Position numbers and translations under genes: made by a program. From the NCBI GenBank assembly GCA_963924555.1, contig OZ004589.1:992001-1056000 (forward strand): a DNA stretch of 64,000 nt. The letters are read 5' to 3'. Positions 39,832 to 52,492 of this stretch are shown here, piece by piece. Numbering within the stretch: position 1 is the stretch's first letter; every line of letters begins with the position of its first letter. The notes beneath the pieces were generated by a model. The model did no database searches, was not told where the DNA came from, and was given only the letters and a program-made list of their open reading frames with translations. Source of the stretch: Crambe crambe (lineage: Eukaryota; Porifera; Demospongiae; Poecilosclerida; Crambeidae).

Positions 39832-42800
39832 ATGAAGTTCCTTACCCTGGTACTGTTCTTGAGATGTTGTGTCACAAGAGGGCAGGCACAAGGTATGTTC
39901 AAAAATACTATAGGGTATAGCAATTGACTAGAGCAACAGTAGCTAGAGCTAAATAACAGAGAGTGATATTGTAATTAATAGGGAGAAAGGGTAGCTATAA
40001 TGAATTCAAGATAAGGGAACAAATTTAATAAATTGACTGTTGAAACATTATACAGTGGAAGATTCTATTGAACCTTTTGTCAACAGTCATTAGCTACCAC
40101 TCCCCAAACAATCTTTGCAAATAAGAACAGTAGGGACATTTTCATGTTCTGGAAGCATTTAGATTTTAGATTTAGATTTAGCTTGTGGGGGGGGGGGGGG
40201 GGGGGGGTCCATATATGCCATATATGTATTTAGCATAAAAATATAAAACATATAGCTATATAAGTCCAGGTTCTAACGGTCAAAAGTGAAGTTAATTGTT
40301 CAATTCTTGTGTTCTTGATCTGATGAAGATATTGTTTATCTATGGCTACATAGCTTCATATTTTATAAATTCAGTGATCCTATTTATGATTGCTGTACAT
40401 ACCAAACTAGCTAAACCTGCATTCTGTTTGAATAGGGCAGCTCTGGCTTCCCCTGTTAATTCCTATGCCGCAGTGAGCTACTTTAGAAGAATATAGCTAT
40501 ATTATAACAGTCTGCAGTCTGCTTGGTCAATTTGATTCCTTTGCTTACTCAAAAGGATATGCCAAATTTAGTACCCAGATTGGAAGGTAGCTATAGTTAG
40601 CAAGCTAAGAAGTGTTGCAGAAATAATGCACCAAAAGGTACAAACTTTAGCAGGTAGACCATGAAGTATGGCAGAGTAATTGCATAAAGTATACAGTGGT
40701 TGACAATGATAGCTATGACACCAAAGTTTGATTGGACTTGATTATAATATTATGCTTGCTTTGGAGACACGATTAGGGGGTGCCTGGCCCTTGTGGGCAT
40801 ATACATACTATGAGATCAACAAATCCTTTTTTTTTTTAAATAGCTCTCAGTCCATAGCTACCCTCTCGGTGATTCATAACCCATTAATTTAATGATATTC
40901 ATAGATGATTTAATGATATTCATAACACATTAGGTTTTACCTAAATTCCGTAAAATGAACAACTCTAAGTAGTACATGTCTCCAGACCCTTGCGCTATGC
41001 ACTTGGGGCTGGGACTGCCATGCAAACTAGGGTGTTACCATGTTTCATCATTAGCGTGATTCTGCAGAGAGATTATAGACCCATGGAGGGCAAGAAATTG
41101 AGAGATATAAGTAGGCCTCGATAAATTATGCTAGCTTTTTCTCCCTATTATGCTATTCTCAAATTCCCATGCACAGTGCCTATTATGCTTTGAAATCTAC
41201 CTATTGTGCTAAAAAATTGAACCCATTATGCTAATTATTCCTATTCACATTGTGACAAAATGAGACCCATTATACCCATTCACTGTTACAAAACTGTTAG
41301 TCTACTTTTCTATAGTTGATGTTTCAATGTAGTCTTCCAAAGAAGAAGTTTGCTGAGAATTAAAACTATTTGATAACAGTGAAAAATCATTCTTATCTAC
41401 ATGTATCTTGATCATAAAACATGTCGACACCCCCCTAAGGCCATAAGCTGGTTGCTAGCCATCATAGTAGGGATCTGGATGTTCTGTGTACTGGCTATTA
41501 TAGCAATCATAATGGTGGAATTAAACTGCCAACTTAAAAGGCCATGCATAGCTACCTACCTACCTAGCTCTGATTTACTATCCCTCCAAATCCTTTCCTC
41601 CAGTCATACCTGATTGAATAGCAGCAGAAGAAGTGGAAGAAGACTTAGAAGTAGCATTATTCTCGTAGGATCTTTGCGTGTGGTTTGGAGACACTGCAGC
41701 TAGTTTATAGCTCAGTAGCCAGCTTTATAAATTTGAAATGCACTCCGCTGTTGCTGATGAAGGTTGCATGAGTAAAGCAATTTTGCAGGATTTATAGTTG
41801 CACGCCAATTACCACTGAGCTAGCCATAGGCTCCAATCTCTTAGTAGCTTCTATGCGAGATCCTGCATGTGACTACTTTCACTTGATAAACACAAGCTGC
41901 ATCTGAAAGGCCCTCTCCTATAGGATGCTTTTCTGAGCTTGTCTAGAAGACTAACTACTGGTACTAGAACAATAGGGACATTTTCATGTCTGGAAGCTTG
42001 GACCTACATTAAGATTTAGATTTAGCTTGTTGGGGGGGGGGGGAGGGGGGTCCATTTATCATAAAAATATAAAACATATAAGTCCAGGTTCTAACGGTCA
42101 AAAGTGAATTTGTTCAATTCTTGCGTTCTTGATCTGATGAAGATATTTGGGAAATTTCATATGGTTTATCTATAGCTACATAGCTTCATATTTTGTAAAT
42201 TCAGTGAACCTATTTTTGATTGCTGTACATACCAAGCTAGCTAAGATAAAAACAAGTTATCCAAGCCTGCATTCTGTTTGAATAGGGCATTCCCCTGTTC
42301 CTATGCCAATGAGCTACTTTAGAAGAATGTAGCTATATAATCAGGGGCGTCAGAAATGATGAGGCTGGTCACTTTTTGGGTACTATTACAGGCCACTACC
42401 ATGCTGCTCAACACATCGTGTACTGTTAATTAATAACAGGTTATGTCATGTGTTTACACATGTATAACCTGTAGCTACCAAACAGTTTCAAGGAAGAAAA
42501 TTATTCCTCTCTGATATAATCAAGCATTTCAGATGCGCAACAAGAGCTAATATCTGAGGTTTGTAAGTTAGTTCAGCTGCTCCTAGTCATGCCTGCAACC
42601 AATGCTGTCAGTGAACGGTCATTCAGTGCCCTTCGTAGGATAAAAACTTACCTGTGACACAGCATCGCCTTAACTATCTAATGACTTTACACATACACAG
42701 GGATCTCACTGACAAAATTGACTTGATAGCTACTGCAAATGAATTTATTCACCACAGAGAACTATTATTTGGAAAATTTAAAAACAGTGATATATTATTA

Positions 42801-45800
42801 ATATTATGCTGTTATGTACTTTACTAAAATTTCCCCTCAGATTGCACCAGATTGAATCTAAGAGCCCCGAATATCCCTGGGGGGGCATGCCCCCAGACCC
42901 CCCTAGATGGCGTGCTTTGCGCGCTGCATGGTCACAAAATCCTATGCAGGGCCTCACCACTTCAATTTTGCCTCTGACGTCCCTGATATAATATCACAGT
43001 CTGCAGTCTGCTTGGTCAATTTGATTCCTTTGCTTGCTCAAAAGGATATGCCAAATTTAGTAGCCAGATTGGAAGGTAGCTATAGTTAGCAAGCCAAGAA
43101 GTGTTGCAGTAATAATGCACCAAAAGGTACAAACTTTAGCAGGTAGACCATGAAGTATGGCAGAGTAATTGCATAAAGTATACAGTGATTGACGATGATA
43201 GCTATGACACCAAAGTTTGATTATATGCTTGCTTTGTTCGGGATAAATATAACTGAGCCTAAATAGGATATATCTGCAGCTCAAAAGAGCTATAGTGCTT
43301 TGATTGTTTGTATACAGCTGCTCCCAGTACAGGACTGTACTTCACCTTGAATGGTGTTGTGTATCTCCCTGGTGACACTGTATTCATCACTGATATTGGG
43401 ATTGGTCTAGTGGCTGATCCTAATCCTGGATCTTCTCTTGTGTGCAACACTTCCAATGTCAACACTCACTGCTGTAGAGGTAGAGATAATCCTAATGGAC
43501 CTTCTCTGGGGGAATGGTACTTCCCTAATGGTACCATAGTCCTTCGTTTGAGTTTTAGTCCAAATGGTGACTTCACTAGGAATGGCTACACTCATCAAGT
43601 TCGTCTGAATCGCAGGAATAATGCCATGACACCACTTGGAAGCTACACCTGTGTGGTGCCTGATATGAACAATACAATGAATCACACTGCCACTATAACA
43701 CTAGGTGAGTACTCATAATTATTGCTGAATGTAGCCATGTCCCTTCCACACAATGTTGGACTGGATCATGTGAGGTAGTAGATTGTCATCCCCTAGTATG
43801 ACTCAAATGCATGATCTTAAGGATTATAACTACTCCTACTCCTGCCACTCTCTCTCTCCCACTACACCCACTACTCCCCCTCCTACTCACTATTTCATAA
43901 TACCCTTATCTACCCTACTCATGATTTTGCTTACAGATAATATTGATGAGTGTGCCAGTGCTACCACTAACAACTGTGACTCTAATGCCATGTGTACCAA
44001 CACTCCTGGGAGCTTCACCTGTACATGTAACCAAGGATACACTGGAAATGGAACCACTTGTGAAGGTATGTAGCTGTAGGTATCTAGGATTAATTCTCAC
44101 TCGATCATGATGTAATGGCTTATGCATAGATATTGATGAATGTATTGATGGAGTTGATAATTGTAGCTCTGATGGTAAATGCTACAACACTCCTGGAGGA
44201 TTTAACTGTGTGTGTGACCAAGGATACACTGGAAGTGGAGTAGTATGCAATGGTATACTTACATACAGACTTTTTAGTATATTATACAAAATGTCATCTC
44301 ATCAGATATTGATGAGTGTGCTAATGTTACCACTGATAACTGTGACTCTAATGCTAACTGTACCAACACTCCTGGGAGCTTCATCTGTACATGTAACCAA
44401 GGATACACTGGAAATGGAACCACTTGCACAGGTACTGTCATAATTAATGGTTTGTATGTTGTCATGGTGATTGTTAATCCAATTAGATATAGATGAATGT
44501 AGTATTATTTACTGTATTAGATATTGATGAGTGTGCTAATGCTACCACTAACAACTGTGACTTTAATGCTAATTGTACCAACACTCCTGGGAGCTTCACC
44601 TGTACATGTAACCAAGGATACACTGGAAATGGAACCACTTGTGAAGGTATGTAGCTGTAGGTATCTAGGATTAATTCTCACTCGATCATGATGTAATGGC
44701 TTATGCATAGATATTGATGAATGTATTGATGGAGTTGATAATTGTAGCTCTGATGGTAAATGCTACAACACTCCTGGAGGATTTAACTGTGTGTGTGACC
44801 AAGGATACACTGGAAGTGGAGTAGTATGCAATGGTATACTTACATACAGACTTTTTAGTATATTATACAAAATGTCATCTCATCAGATATTGATGAGTGT
44901 GCTAATGTTACCACTGATAACTGTGACTCTAATGCTAACTGTACCAACACTCCTGGGAGCTTCATCTGTACATGTAACCAAGGATACACTGGAAATGGAA
45001 CCACTTGCACAGGTACTGTCATAATTAATGGTTTGTATGTTGTCATGGTGATTGTTAATCCAATTAGATATAGATGAATGTAGTATTATTTACTGTATTA
45101 GATATTGATGAGTGTGCTAATGCTACCACTAACAACTGTGACTTTAATGCTAATTGTACCAACACTCCTGGGAGCTTCACCTGTACATGTAACCAAGGAT
45201 ACACTGGAAATGGAACTACCTGCTTAAGTAAGCATCCTAGGTGCACTCTACATACTGATAATGATAATTGTGGAATGTGTTTACAAGAAGGTCAATTTAT
45301 ACAAATGTAATTGTCATAATGCATGCATGGGTGTTAATTTTTTAGTGCCTCCTTCCTCGCCTACTATGCTGAGTGCTATTTCCCAGTCCACTTCCATCAC
45401 CTTAACATGGAGTCAGTCTCCAGGGGATGTGGTGGACTCCTATCAAATCTCATACTCATTTACTATGAGAGGCTGTGGGACTCCAGGCAATGACGAAGCA
45501 TTAGCACCTGGTTCCTCCAGAGAGTACACTCTGACAGGACTGGAGGAGAACAGTGACTTCACTATTTCCATCACTGTCATGAATGGAGCAGGGAGTAGTC
45601 CACCTGCCACCACCATTGCAAGGACTGCCATAGCAGGTAGGATACATCCATCATAATATGCAGCTAGTGCACAAGTGTCATGTACTGTACACTGCAGCTC
45701 CCTCTGCTCCTCCAAGAGATCTGATGGTCTCCTCCACCTCTCCCACTAGTATCTCCCTCTTATGGGGAGAAATTGAATGTGCTGGCAGGAATGTGGATAG

Positions 45801-48800
45801 GATCACTGGATACCAAATAGTCACTAGGACCACCTCTGATAATGTGATCAGAGACAGGGAAAGAGATCACAGTACTAGAATGTTCACTGCTAATCGCCTC
45901 ATTTCAAGGACAAACTACACATTTGAAGTTAATGCTCACTATGATGATATCAACTTAAATAATCCATTATTTGGACCAGCAGCTGTCATAACAGGAGTCA
46001 CTGCAGTACCACAAAGTAAGTCTTGTTAGTTATTTACAAGTTATGCCATCACAATCCTACAGCTGTTGGTTTCTTCCTGAGAGGTGTGTTGCACCCAAAC
46101 AACAGTGTGGTGTCCCTGACTGATATAGGAAAAGGCTACAATGCTCTGCACTGTCTCACTAACCTGTCCACCTGCTGTAGAGGAGCAGATGGTGGTTCAG
46201 CAGGAGAGTGGTTCCTTCCTGAGCAGACTACAGTGGTAGATGTTGATGCTCCTAATGCAGGCACAGAGAGCTTCACTAGAAGTAGCAGTCCAAGTGCAGT
46301 CCTCCTTAATCGTAGGACTGGTGCTGTGGGGCCCACTGGACTGTTTACCTGTCAGGTGCCCGATGGGAGTGGCACTAATAGAACTCTGTACATTGGAGTG
46401 GGTGCAGGTACAGACTATACATCATGTGATATGCATGTATTATGTTAGCGTTCCCCTATTTAAATTTTAGGTGTTCCTGCCATCACTAACTTTAACTATG
46501 ATCGTGCTTCGGGGACCTTGACATGTATATCTAGTGGTGGACCTGTGGACTCAGTCACTTGGATGAAGGATGGGTCACTCATCACAAGAGACAGTTCAAA
46601 CTTCTCTCAGGCTCAAACCATCACTAATCCAATATTGTCTACCTACCATCACACCCTCTCCAGTTCAAACTCCTCTAACTTTGTGGGGAGCTTTACATGT
46701 ACTATCAGGGATGCAGTTGGAAATAGTAACAGCAGGACCCGAGTATTCAATGGTATGGTTTATTAGTGATTTATATACTATATGACATGGTGTTACTGTC
46801 CAGGTATTGAGGTATCTAATGATCCCTTTATTGTGGGCAGTCGTGCAGTGGTCACTTGTTCCAGTGACTCTGGTATTGTTGATAGAATAGAATGGGTGTC
46901 CAGGGAGGGGGAGGTGCTGGTCTCTGGGACGTCAATACAGCAGCTCATGCATGTAGTGGACCCAGTAAGGGACAACCTCCATGGGTCAGAGTTCATATGC
47001 AATGCCACAAGAAATCAAATGGTTTTCAACCAGACACTACCACTAACTGTAAGAGGTAAGTGATGGTGTTCTCTCACTGAGTCAGTCATGTGCTATCTGA
47101 TAACAGAACCTAATCATCTGACTGTTGTCATGTAGTCCCTGAAAATGTTATCTCTGCTTCAATCAGCCAATCAGGGAGACCAATGGCTGGGTCAGTGTTT
47201 GACCTGACCTGCACTGTATCTGAGGTCATTTCTGGCCTGACTAACATGCCTATTGCTGCATGGCTGGACTCGAATAACATGCCCTTGCCAGCAACTGTTT
47301 CAAGGAGTGATAATGTCTCTTCTGCTATTTTGCGGTCTAATCCACTGAGGACATCCTTACAGCAACGATACAGATGTTCAGGGAGCATTGTGTCCCCAGC
47401 TCTTACTAATCCTGTGCGAGTCACAACAGACAGTACTTTCATAATAGAGAGTATGTTTAATAGTGACTGTTTCTGCTAGTGCAGGAGTGAACTGTTGTAC
47501 TATGCATCTTGCAGTCTCAACTCCTACTGTGTCCACTACTGTGCCATCTGGTCCTCTCTTTGCTGGAGGTGTGGATAATGTGACTCTTACCTGTTCTGCT
47601 ATGTTGGGTGCTGGTGTGGATGATCCTGCTGTTATCCGCTACTCCTACACTTGGCTGGACAGAAATGGCAGAGAAATAGTGTCTGGGGGTCGTACCATCA
47701 TCACCCCCACTACCCCCTCCACCAGCTCCTCCTCCACTCTCATCCTCTCCCCCCTCAGCACCACTGACACCAACTTCACATGCAGAGTCACACTCAGTGA
47801 TGTACGAAACTTACTGAATCCCAGTGATCCCGGAGAACAAAGAACTGATGTTAATGTTCTTAGTAAGTACTAGTGTATATTGAAGTGTACATGGTACACA
47901 ATGTAGTGTAGCATTACTGATAGTGAACTATGTCTGTACTATTCTCAGTTCCCAGTGCCCCTGTGGTGAGGATTGAGTCTGCTGGTGAATCCACTGCTGG
48001 AGTCAACCACATCCTCACCTGTATTGTGACCTTGGAACAAGATCTTAGGGCCCCACTCATTCTTCAGTGGACAGCACCTAATGGAAGTATCATTGGGAAT
48101 GAGACTCTAGTGGATGTGACAGTGTCCAGGTCTTCCAACAACCTGTCCCTCACCTTTGCCCCCCTCCACACCAGTCATGGAGGCCAGTACTCCTGCATGG
48201 CCAGTGTCAATGTACCTGAGGCCAATGTCTTCATCAGTGGACAAGTCTCACTCAACATTACAGTTCAAAGTTGAGGATAGCCTCATCGTGTACAGAATTA
48301 ATGTGTACTTTCTTTCTTCTTTCAGTCCCTACGCCTTCCCTGATCATCATTGGGTCACCTGTGGACGAGGGATTCCACACTGGCCTCCTCCTCACCCTCA
48401 CTGGGAGGGCAGAGTTCAACCCTGCTGTGGACACACCCCTCACTGTGAATGGAATGTGGACTAAGATAAATCCATCCTCCAACCTCACGGCTGATTCACG
48501 TGTGAGCATTAAAGACCCTAGACAGGCTCAGGAGAGACCCACGATGGTGTATGAAACCAGCCTGACTGTGAATGTACTGGATATGGGGAGAGGAGACAGT
48601 GGAGACTATACAGTCAGACTGGACATTAGTTCACTCTCCTTCACTACAGGGACCACTGTCTCCCGCACACGCAATATTGTAGTGTTAGGTAATGATACCA
48701 GCTATGCACCTTTGAGTGTGGGTTACTCAGTATGCCATTGTATGCAGACTTTCCTCCTCAACAAGTCAGTATCTCTCCTCTGGAAGTGGGTGTGCCCACT

Positions 48801-51800
48801 GCTGGTGACATGTACACTCTGGAGTGCAATATCAGTCGTGCAGCTACCTTATCCAACTCCACCCTGCTGGAGGTGGTGTGGTTGGACCCCAATAATAGAA
48901 CAATCTCCTCTAACTCCAACTTCACCGTCATGGGAGACACCAACACCGCAGCCACCTTCTTTATCAGTAGACTCACCTTCTCCCGCTTAAGGACCTCCCA
49001 GGGAGGAAAGTACACATGTTCCTCCAACATGACCATTCCTGGTGGAGTAGCCACTGACCATCTGGTATCCAGCACCATCAGTGTCAGAGTCATGAGTAAG
49101 TGAAGACTCTCTACCTATAATATTTCAATGTGTCACGTGACCATCCTTTCCACACAGTTGCCCCAGCTGTGCCTAATGAAGTAACCCTCGTTCCCAGTCG
49201 AGGGGACCCTCTTTATGTGGGAACTATCCTGACTCTCACCTGCACAGTGAATGTGGACAGGTCACTGGTGGACACTGACATTAACATCATGTTGAACTTT
49301 GCTAATATTACTAACTCCATGAGGATCAACGCCACAGTCTCACAGCTGAATGATTCCACATTCAGGGGAGTTGCTCAGTTCAGTTTCTTGCTGCCTTCTG
49401 ATAACAGAACTGTATACCAATGTTTATCATCATTCTTGCCATCCAGTGAAACTCCATTCGTAATGATGGTCTCTAATCCACCTTCTGGTGAATACATCCC
49501 CACTATTCAAGGTACAACTGAGTGGATTTTCAAATATCTTATTGACTAATGCTTGCCTTCCTCTAGCCCTGCCACCTCCTAACATCACACTGCCTCCTGC
49601 ACCAGTGACCATGGCTGGTCAGTCTCTCTCCCTCACCTGCACTACCTCAGTCATTGAGTACTTAGCAGTGGACCCTGTCCTGGAGTGGTTCTCCAATAAT
49701 AGTAACCCCCTCAACACTACGAACATTACCAACAGTGGAGTGGAGTTTAGGCACACCCTAATATTCAATTACCTGCGAACCTCCCAGGGAGACCAGTACA
49801 ACTGCACTGCCACTATCAATGTCCCTGGCATCTCTCCAGTGCAGAGTGTGCAACCTCTTGATATAGTAGTCCAAAGTAAATAACTAGAATACTCCTCATT
49901 GTAGTAATGTTTACAAGCTCATAAGGCCTCATGACCATGATATGAATGATTATTATTAATCCCCATCCAGTTCCCCTGCCAATGTTAAACATCTTGAGAG
50001 GGTCACATCCCATCATTGGGACTGTAGTATCCCTCCAGGCGATGGCTAGGCTCCACCCATCAGTGGACACTAGCGTGACTGTTACAGGATCATGGAGAAG
50101 ACAGGATCTATCACCATTTGCTACCATCACTCACATCACTCAAGCACCACTTTACAGCACCACTCTCACCTTTGACCCTCTGAGGAATGAGAGTGCAGAT
50201 GGAGGAAGTTATGTGTACACTGTTAGTGTCACTCCAGCACAAGTCACTCCCTTCATCATGAGTAGCATGGCTGATGAAAACTACACACTGACTGTGCAGC
50301 CTTATCCTGACCTAATGATAAATGACTCGCTGCGAAGTGGTGTGTGCATGCTAGATGAAGCAGCCACCTTGATGGGCAATGTCACCCTCCTCCCAAACAC
50401 TGCTACTAGCCACACTCTCAGCTACACCTGGACTAACCCTGCTGGTCAACCAATAACATCCTCTGATAGTGACTATGTCATCACTGAAGGATATTTGCGT
50501 GTGGAGAACCTTGCTAATCAGAACAATATGGGAAACTTCAGTCTCAGGATCTGCCTGGATGTCCCTGCAACTGACATAGTGGGCCATTGCAGCTCCACCT
50601 CCTTCACTCTGTCCACTGATGGTTAGACCCATTAACATCACAAATAAGTCATGCACTTCATAAATTCCTGCAGTTCCTGGTCAGGTGACCGGATTGATGT
50701 GTTCCTCCTCTGGTGGCAGTGTTCTCTCCTTCAACTGGACACCTCCCTCCCTCAATGCTGATAGTGTCATTGATTTTGTAGTGGAGGTCACACAGTATGT
50801 CCAGCCCGATCCTATCGTCAAACAAGTCGTCACAACACCTCTCACTCCACCTTTCTCTGAGAATGTCCCCTTTACATCTTCAATGGCTGTTGTAGACTCA
50901 GGGGTTGGTGAGTGTACTGTACCATTAACTTTGATTCATTGTAGTGATGTATTCTTGTAATATTGCAGCAATGGGTATTCCATACAATGTATCAGTGAGG
51001 CCTCGTAACCCAGCTGGATGTGGTCTTGTCACCAATATTGTGTGTTTCACTATCGAAGGAGGTAAATAGAATTTGTATGATGCAAAAATTAATCTTTTGC
51101 TAGCCCAGATCACTGTTGAAGGAGATTATATAGAATTTTGAGTATTGTAGTTGTGGAGAAAGTTTGTGAACTTCCAATTCCCTTTATAGCTCCCACAAAA
51201 TTTGCTATAGTCACTGCAGGTCACTCCATGGCACAAGATTGTACACCCCTAGCAACCACTTTTTGCTAGCCCAGATCAAGCTGTAGCCATTTATAGGCAA
51301 CCATATTATTTTCATATCAGTTTTTCATCCTGATAGTACCTGCTGTTGCTCCTGGAAATGTTGCAGTAACAAGGTCAGAGAGTGACATCAGAGCTTTAAT
51401 TGTTACCTGGGAACCTTTGACCCTTGTGGAGGCTAAGGGGTTCATCAATTACACAGTGTCATTGACACCAGGTGGTTCCCAGACTGGGACACTCACCAGG
51501 ACAGTACCAGGGGATCAGAACAGTACCACATTTACTGATACTGATCCTACCGTGGACTACACAGTTAAAGTTGGTACTCTTACCTCTAATGGTCTTAGCA
51601 GTGGACCAGGTAGGTTCAGTTAAATAGCTACTGGTTCATACATTAACATTGCAGGTTCTATTACAGTTGTTGTGCGTGTTACTAACATCTCTCCAGCAAC
51701 AAATGGACCATCCACTGGTGCAGTGGTTGGGATTGCCATAGGAGTCATTGCTGCCATAGCTGTTTCCATAGCAATAGCCACTGTTGCCATCATCTTATTC

Positions 51801-52188
51801 CTGCATCATAAGAATCATCGTGCCACTCTCAAGATGACAAATACCAAGTACCTAGCTAAGTCACCATTAGCTAGCTATAGCTCAAAGTTGTTATTATTAA
51901 TTTCATAGGGGTGAAGGCAGTGCCACCATTCACTTGAATTATCTGAACCCTGGCCCCCCACATACTGAAGAACAGCATGATTATGAGGACCTTGAAATAT
52001 ACAGTGAAATCCCTCCACAGACCCCACCAGGACCAGCTGCACAGTCCTCCCTTCCAGCTGCCTCTGGTGGTGATTATGAATTCACTATCTGCCCCGCCTA
52101 CGTTCCTGTTACTTCTCAAGGTCAAGGAACAGAAGAGGTGCAATATGAAGTGGTGCCCTGGATATATCGCTATGGTTCAACAAACTGA
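39832..52188 (+). CDS. Ig-EGF-FN3-Ig single-pass receptor (paralog G)
   Basis: Twenty-seven exons, 6885 bases, 2294 residues plus stop, no in-frame stop. Leader exon 39832-39892 (MKFLTLVLFLRCCVTRGQAQ), then 43318-43704 (CC-type Ig), seven EGFs (43937-45227), two FN3 (45346-45636, 45698-46015), an Ig array (46063-50621), two FN3 (50674-50907 + 50969-51061, 51337-51609), transmembrane exon 51667-51847 and tail 51909-52188. From 45346 to 51609 it matches D exon for exon. It lacks SRCR domains and the juxtamembrane module, and its helix and tail are of a different family from A, C and D. A type I surface receptor; ligand unknown. The leader exon is 3.4 kb from exon 2, and that intron is packed with foreign sequence, so a different first exon is conceivable, although phase and leader fit. 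Confidence 0.8.
40118..40745 (+). repeat. Intron 1 duplication of G, copy 1
   Basis: Matches 41957-43225 once the hAT element there is removed, and a third copy lies at 60690-61055 in intron 1 of I. Contains a poly-G run at 40187-40207. Confidence 0.75.
40761..41130 (+). other. Delta-locus intron fragment, direct orientation, in intron 1 of G
   Basis: From AGACACGATTAGG onward it matches parts of H intron 1 (about 53430-53515 and 53820-54110) on the same strand with a gap. It abuts the end of duplication copy 1. Confidence 0.72.
41390..41745 (-). pseudogene. Inverted Delta-like 5' fragment (TATA, leader exon, start of intron)
   Basis: The reverse strand matches 52420-52740 of H. It has the TATA-like element (about 41730-41740), an intact leader exon 41610-41657 reading MLLLSLLPLLLLLFNQ with a good donor, and the first bases of intron 1. 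No MNNL exon follows, so it cannot make a Delta-like protein. Lies antisense in intron 1 of G. Confidence 0.8.
41957..43225 (+). repeat. Intron 1 duplication of G, copy 2, split by a hAT element
   Basis: Second copy of 40118-40745. The match runs through 42341, is broken by the element 42342-42985 and resumes with CACAGTCTGCAGTCTGCTTGG. Confidence 0.75.
42342..42985 (+). mobile_element. Decayed hAT-type DNA transposon fragment
   Basis: 644 bases with ends CAGGGGCGTCAGA and TCTGACGTCCCTG (imperfect inverted repeats), flanked by ATATAAT on both sides, close to the 8-bp duplication usual for hAT. Inside, 42553-42770 encodes the C-terminal hAT dimerisation region: MPATNAVSERSFSALRRIKT, then after a frame shift and stop QHRLNYLMTLHIHRDLTDKI. 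The rest of the transposase is missing. An internal GGGGGGGCATGCCCCC palindrome lies near 42880. Confidence 0.82.
43937..45227 (+). other. EGF block of G (seven modules, two tandem sets of three plus one)
   Basis: Exons 43937-44065, 44130-44252, 44306-44431, 44521-44646, 44711-44833, 44887-45012, 45102-45227. The stretch from about 44060 to 44520 repeats at 44641 to 45101, period 581 bases, with virtually no differences even in introns. Standard calcium-binding EGF signatures. Confidence 0.88.
45346..50621 (+). other. FN3 pair and Ig array of G
   Basis: FN3: 45346-45636, 45698-46015. Ig-like: 46063-46407 (CC type), 46471-46752, 46804-47055, 47136-47450, 47515-47862, 47949-48269, 48326-48688, 48748-49095, 49158-49511, 49567-49875, 49971-50621 (two domains). 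The donor after 48269 is GTTGAG, a weak site, but D uses GTTAGT at the same place and the phase is right. Confidence 0.83.
51667..52188 (+). other. Transmembrane exon and tail of G
   Basis: Helix at about 51711-51800 rich in Ala, Ile and Val, then basic HHKNHR. Tail exon 51909-52188 has HDYEDLEIYSEI (two close YxxL/I sites), GDYEFTI, and VQYEVV, which fits the ITIM pattern V-x-Y-x-x-V. Stop TGA at 52186-52188. Confidence 0.75.
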
Positions 52189-52282
52189 GCAAATTATATA
52201 ACCTCACAGTTAGCTAAGTGTTATATATAGTTAACAACGTTACTACTGCTATATTATTATAGTGATTTTATTGTGTGTGCTC

Positions 52283-52288
52283 AATAAA
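52283..52288 (+). terminator. Poly(A) signal of G
   Basis: AATAAA 95 bases after the stop. The matching place in the decayed gene B reads AATGTAAA. Confidence 0.75.
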
Positions 52289-52423
52289 GTCCAAACGCGC
52301 GCGCACTTACACAATCGGCGCATGCGCACATGTGAGTGCAACTTGAACCCTGTATTTCCTGTATTTCTTATTTTGTTATGCCCACTTGGGTCTTTACAAT
52401 GAACTTTGACAGCCCTTTGCCGT

Positions 52424-52432
52424 GATTTATAA
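52424..52432 (+). promoter_or_regulatory. TATA box of H
   Basis: GATTTATAA about 65 bases before the start, as in E. Only about 230 bases separate the G stop from it. Confidence 0.65.
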
Positions 52433-52492
52433 GCCCAGCTAGCTGAGCTAACTAGTAGCTGCGGTGTCTCCAAACCACACGTAAAGAGAATA

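Noticed and set aside
43937..45227. Regular repeats that could be read as a CRISPR-like or satellite array
   Set aside because: The repeats are EGF exons with introns, conserved splice sites and protein-level constraint.
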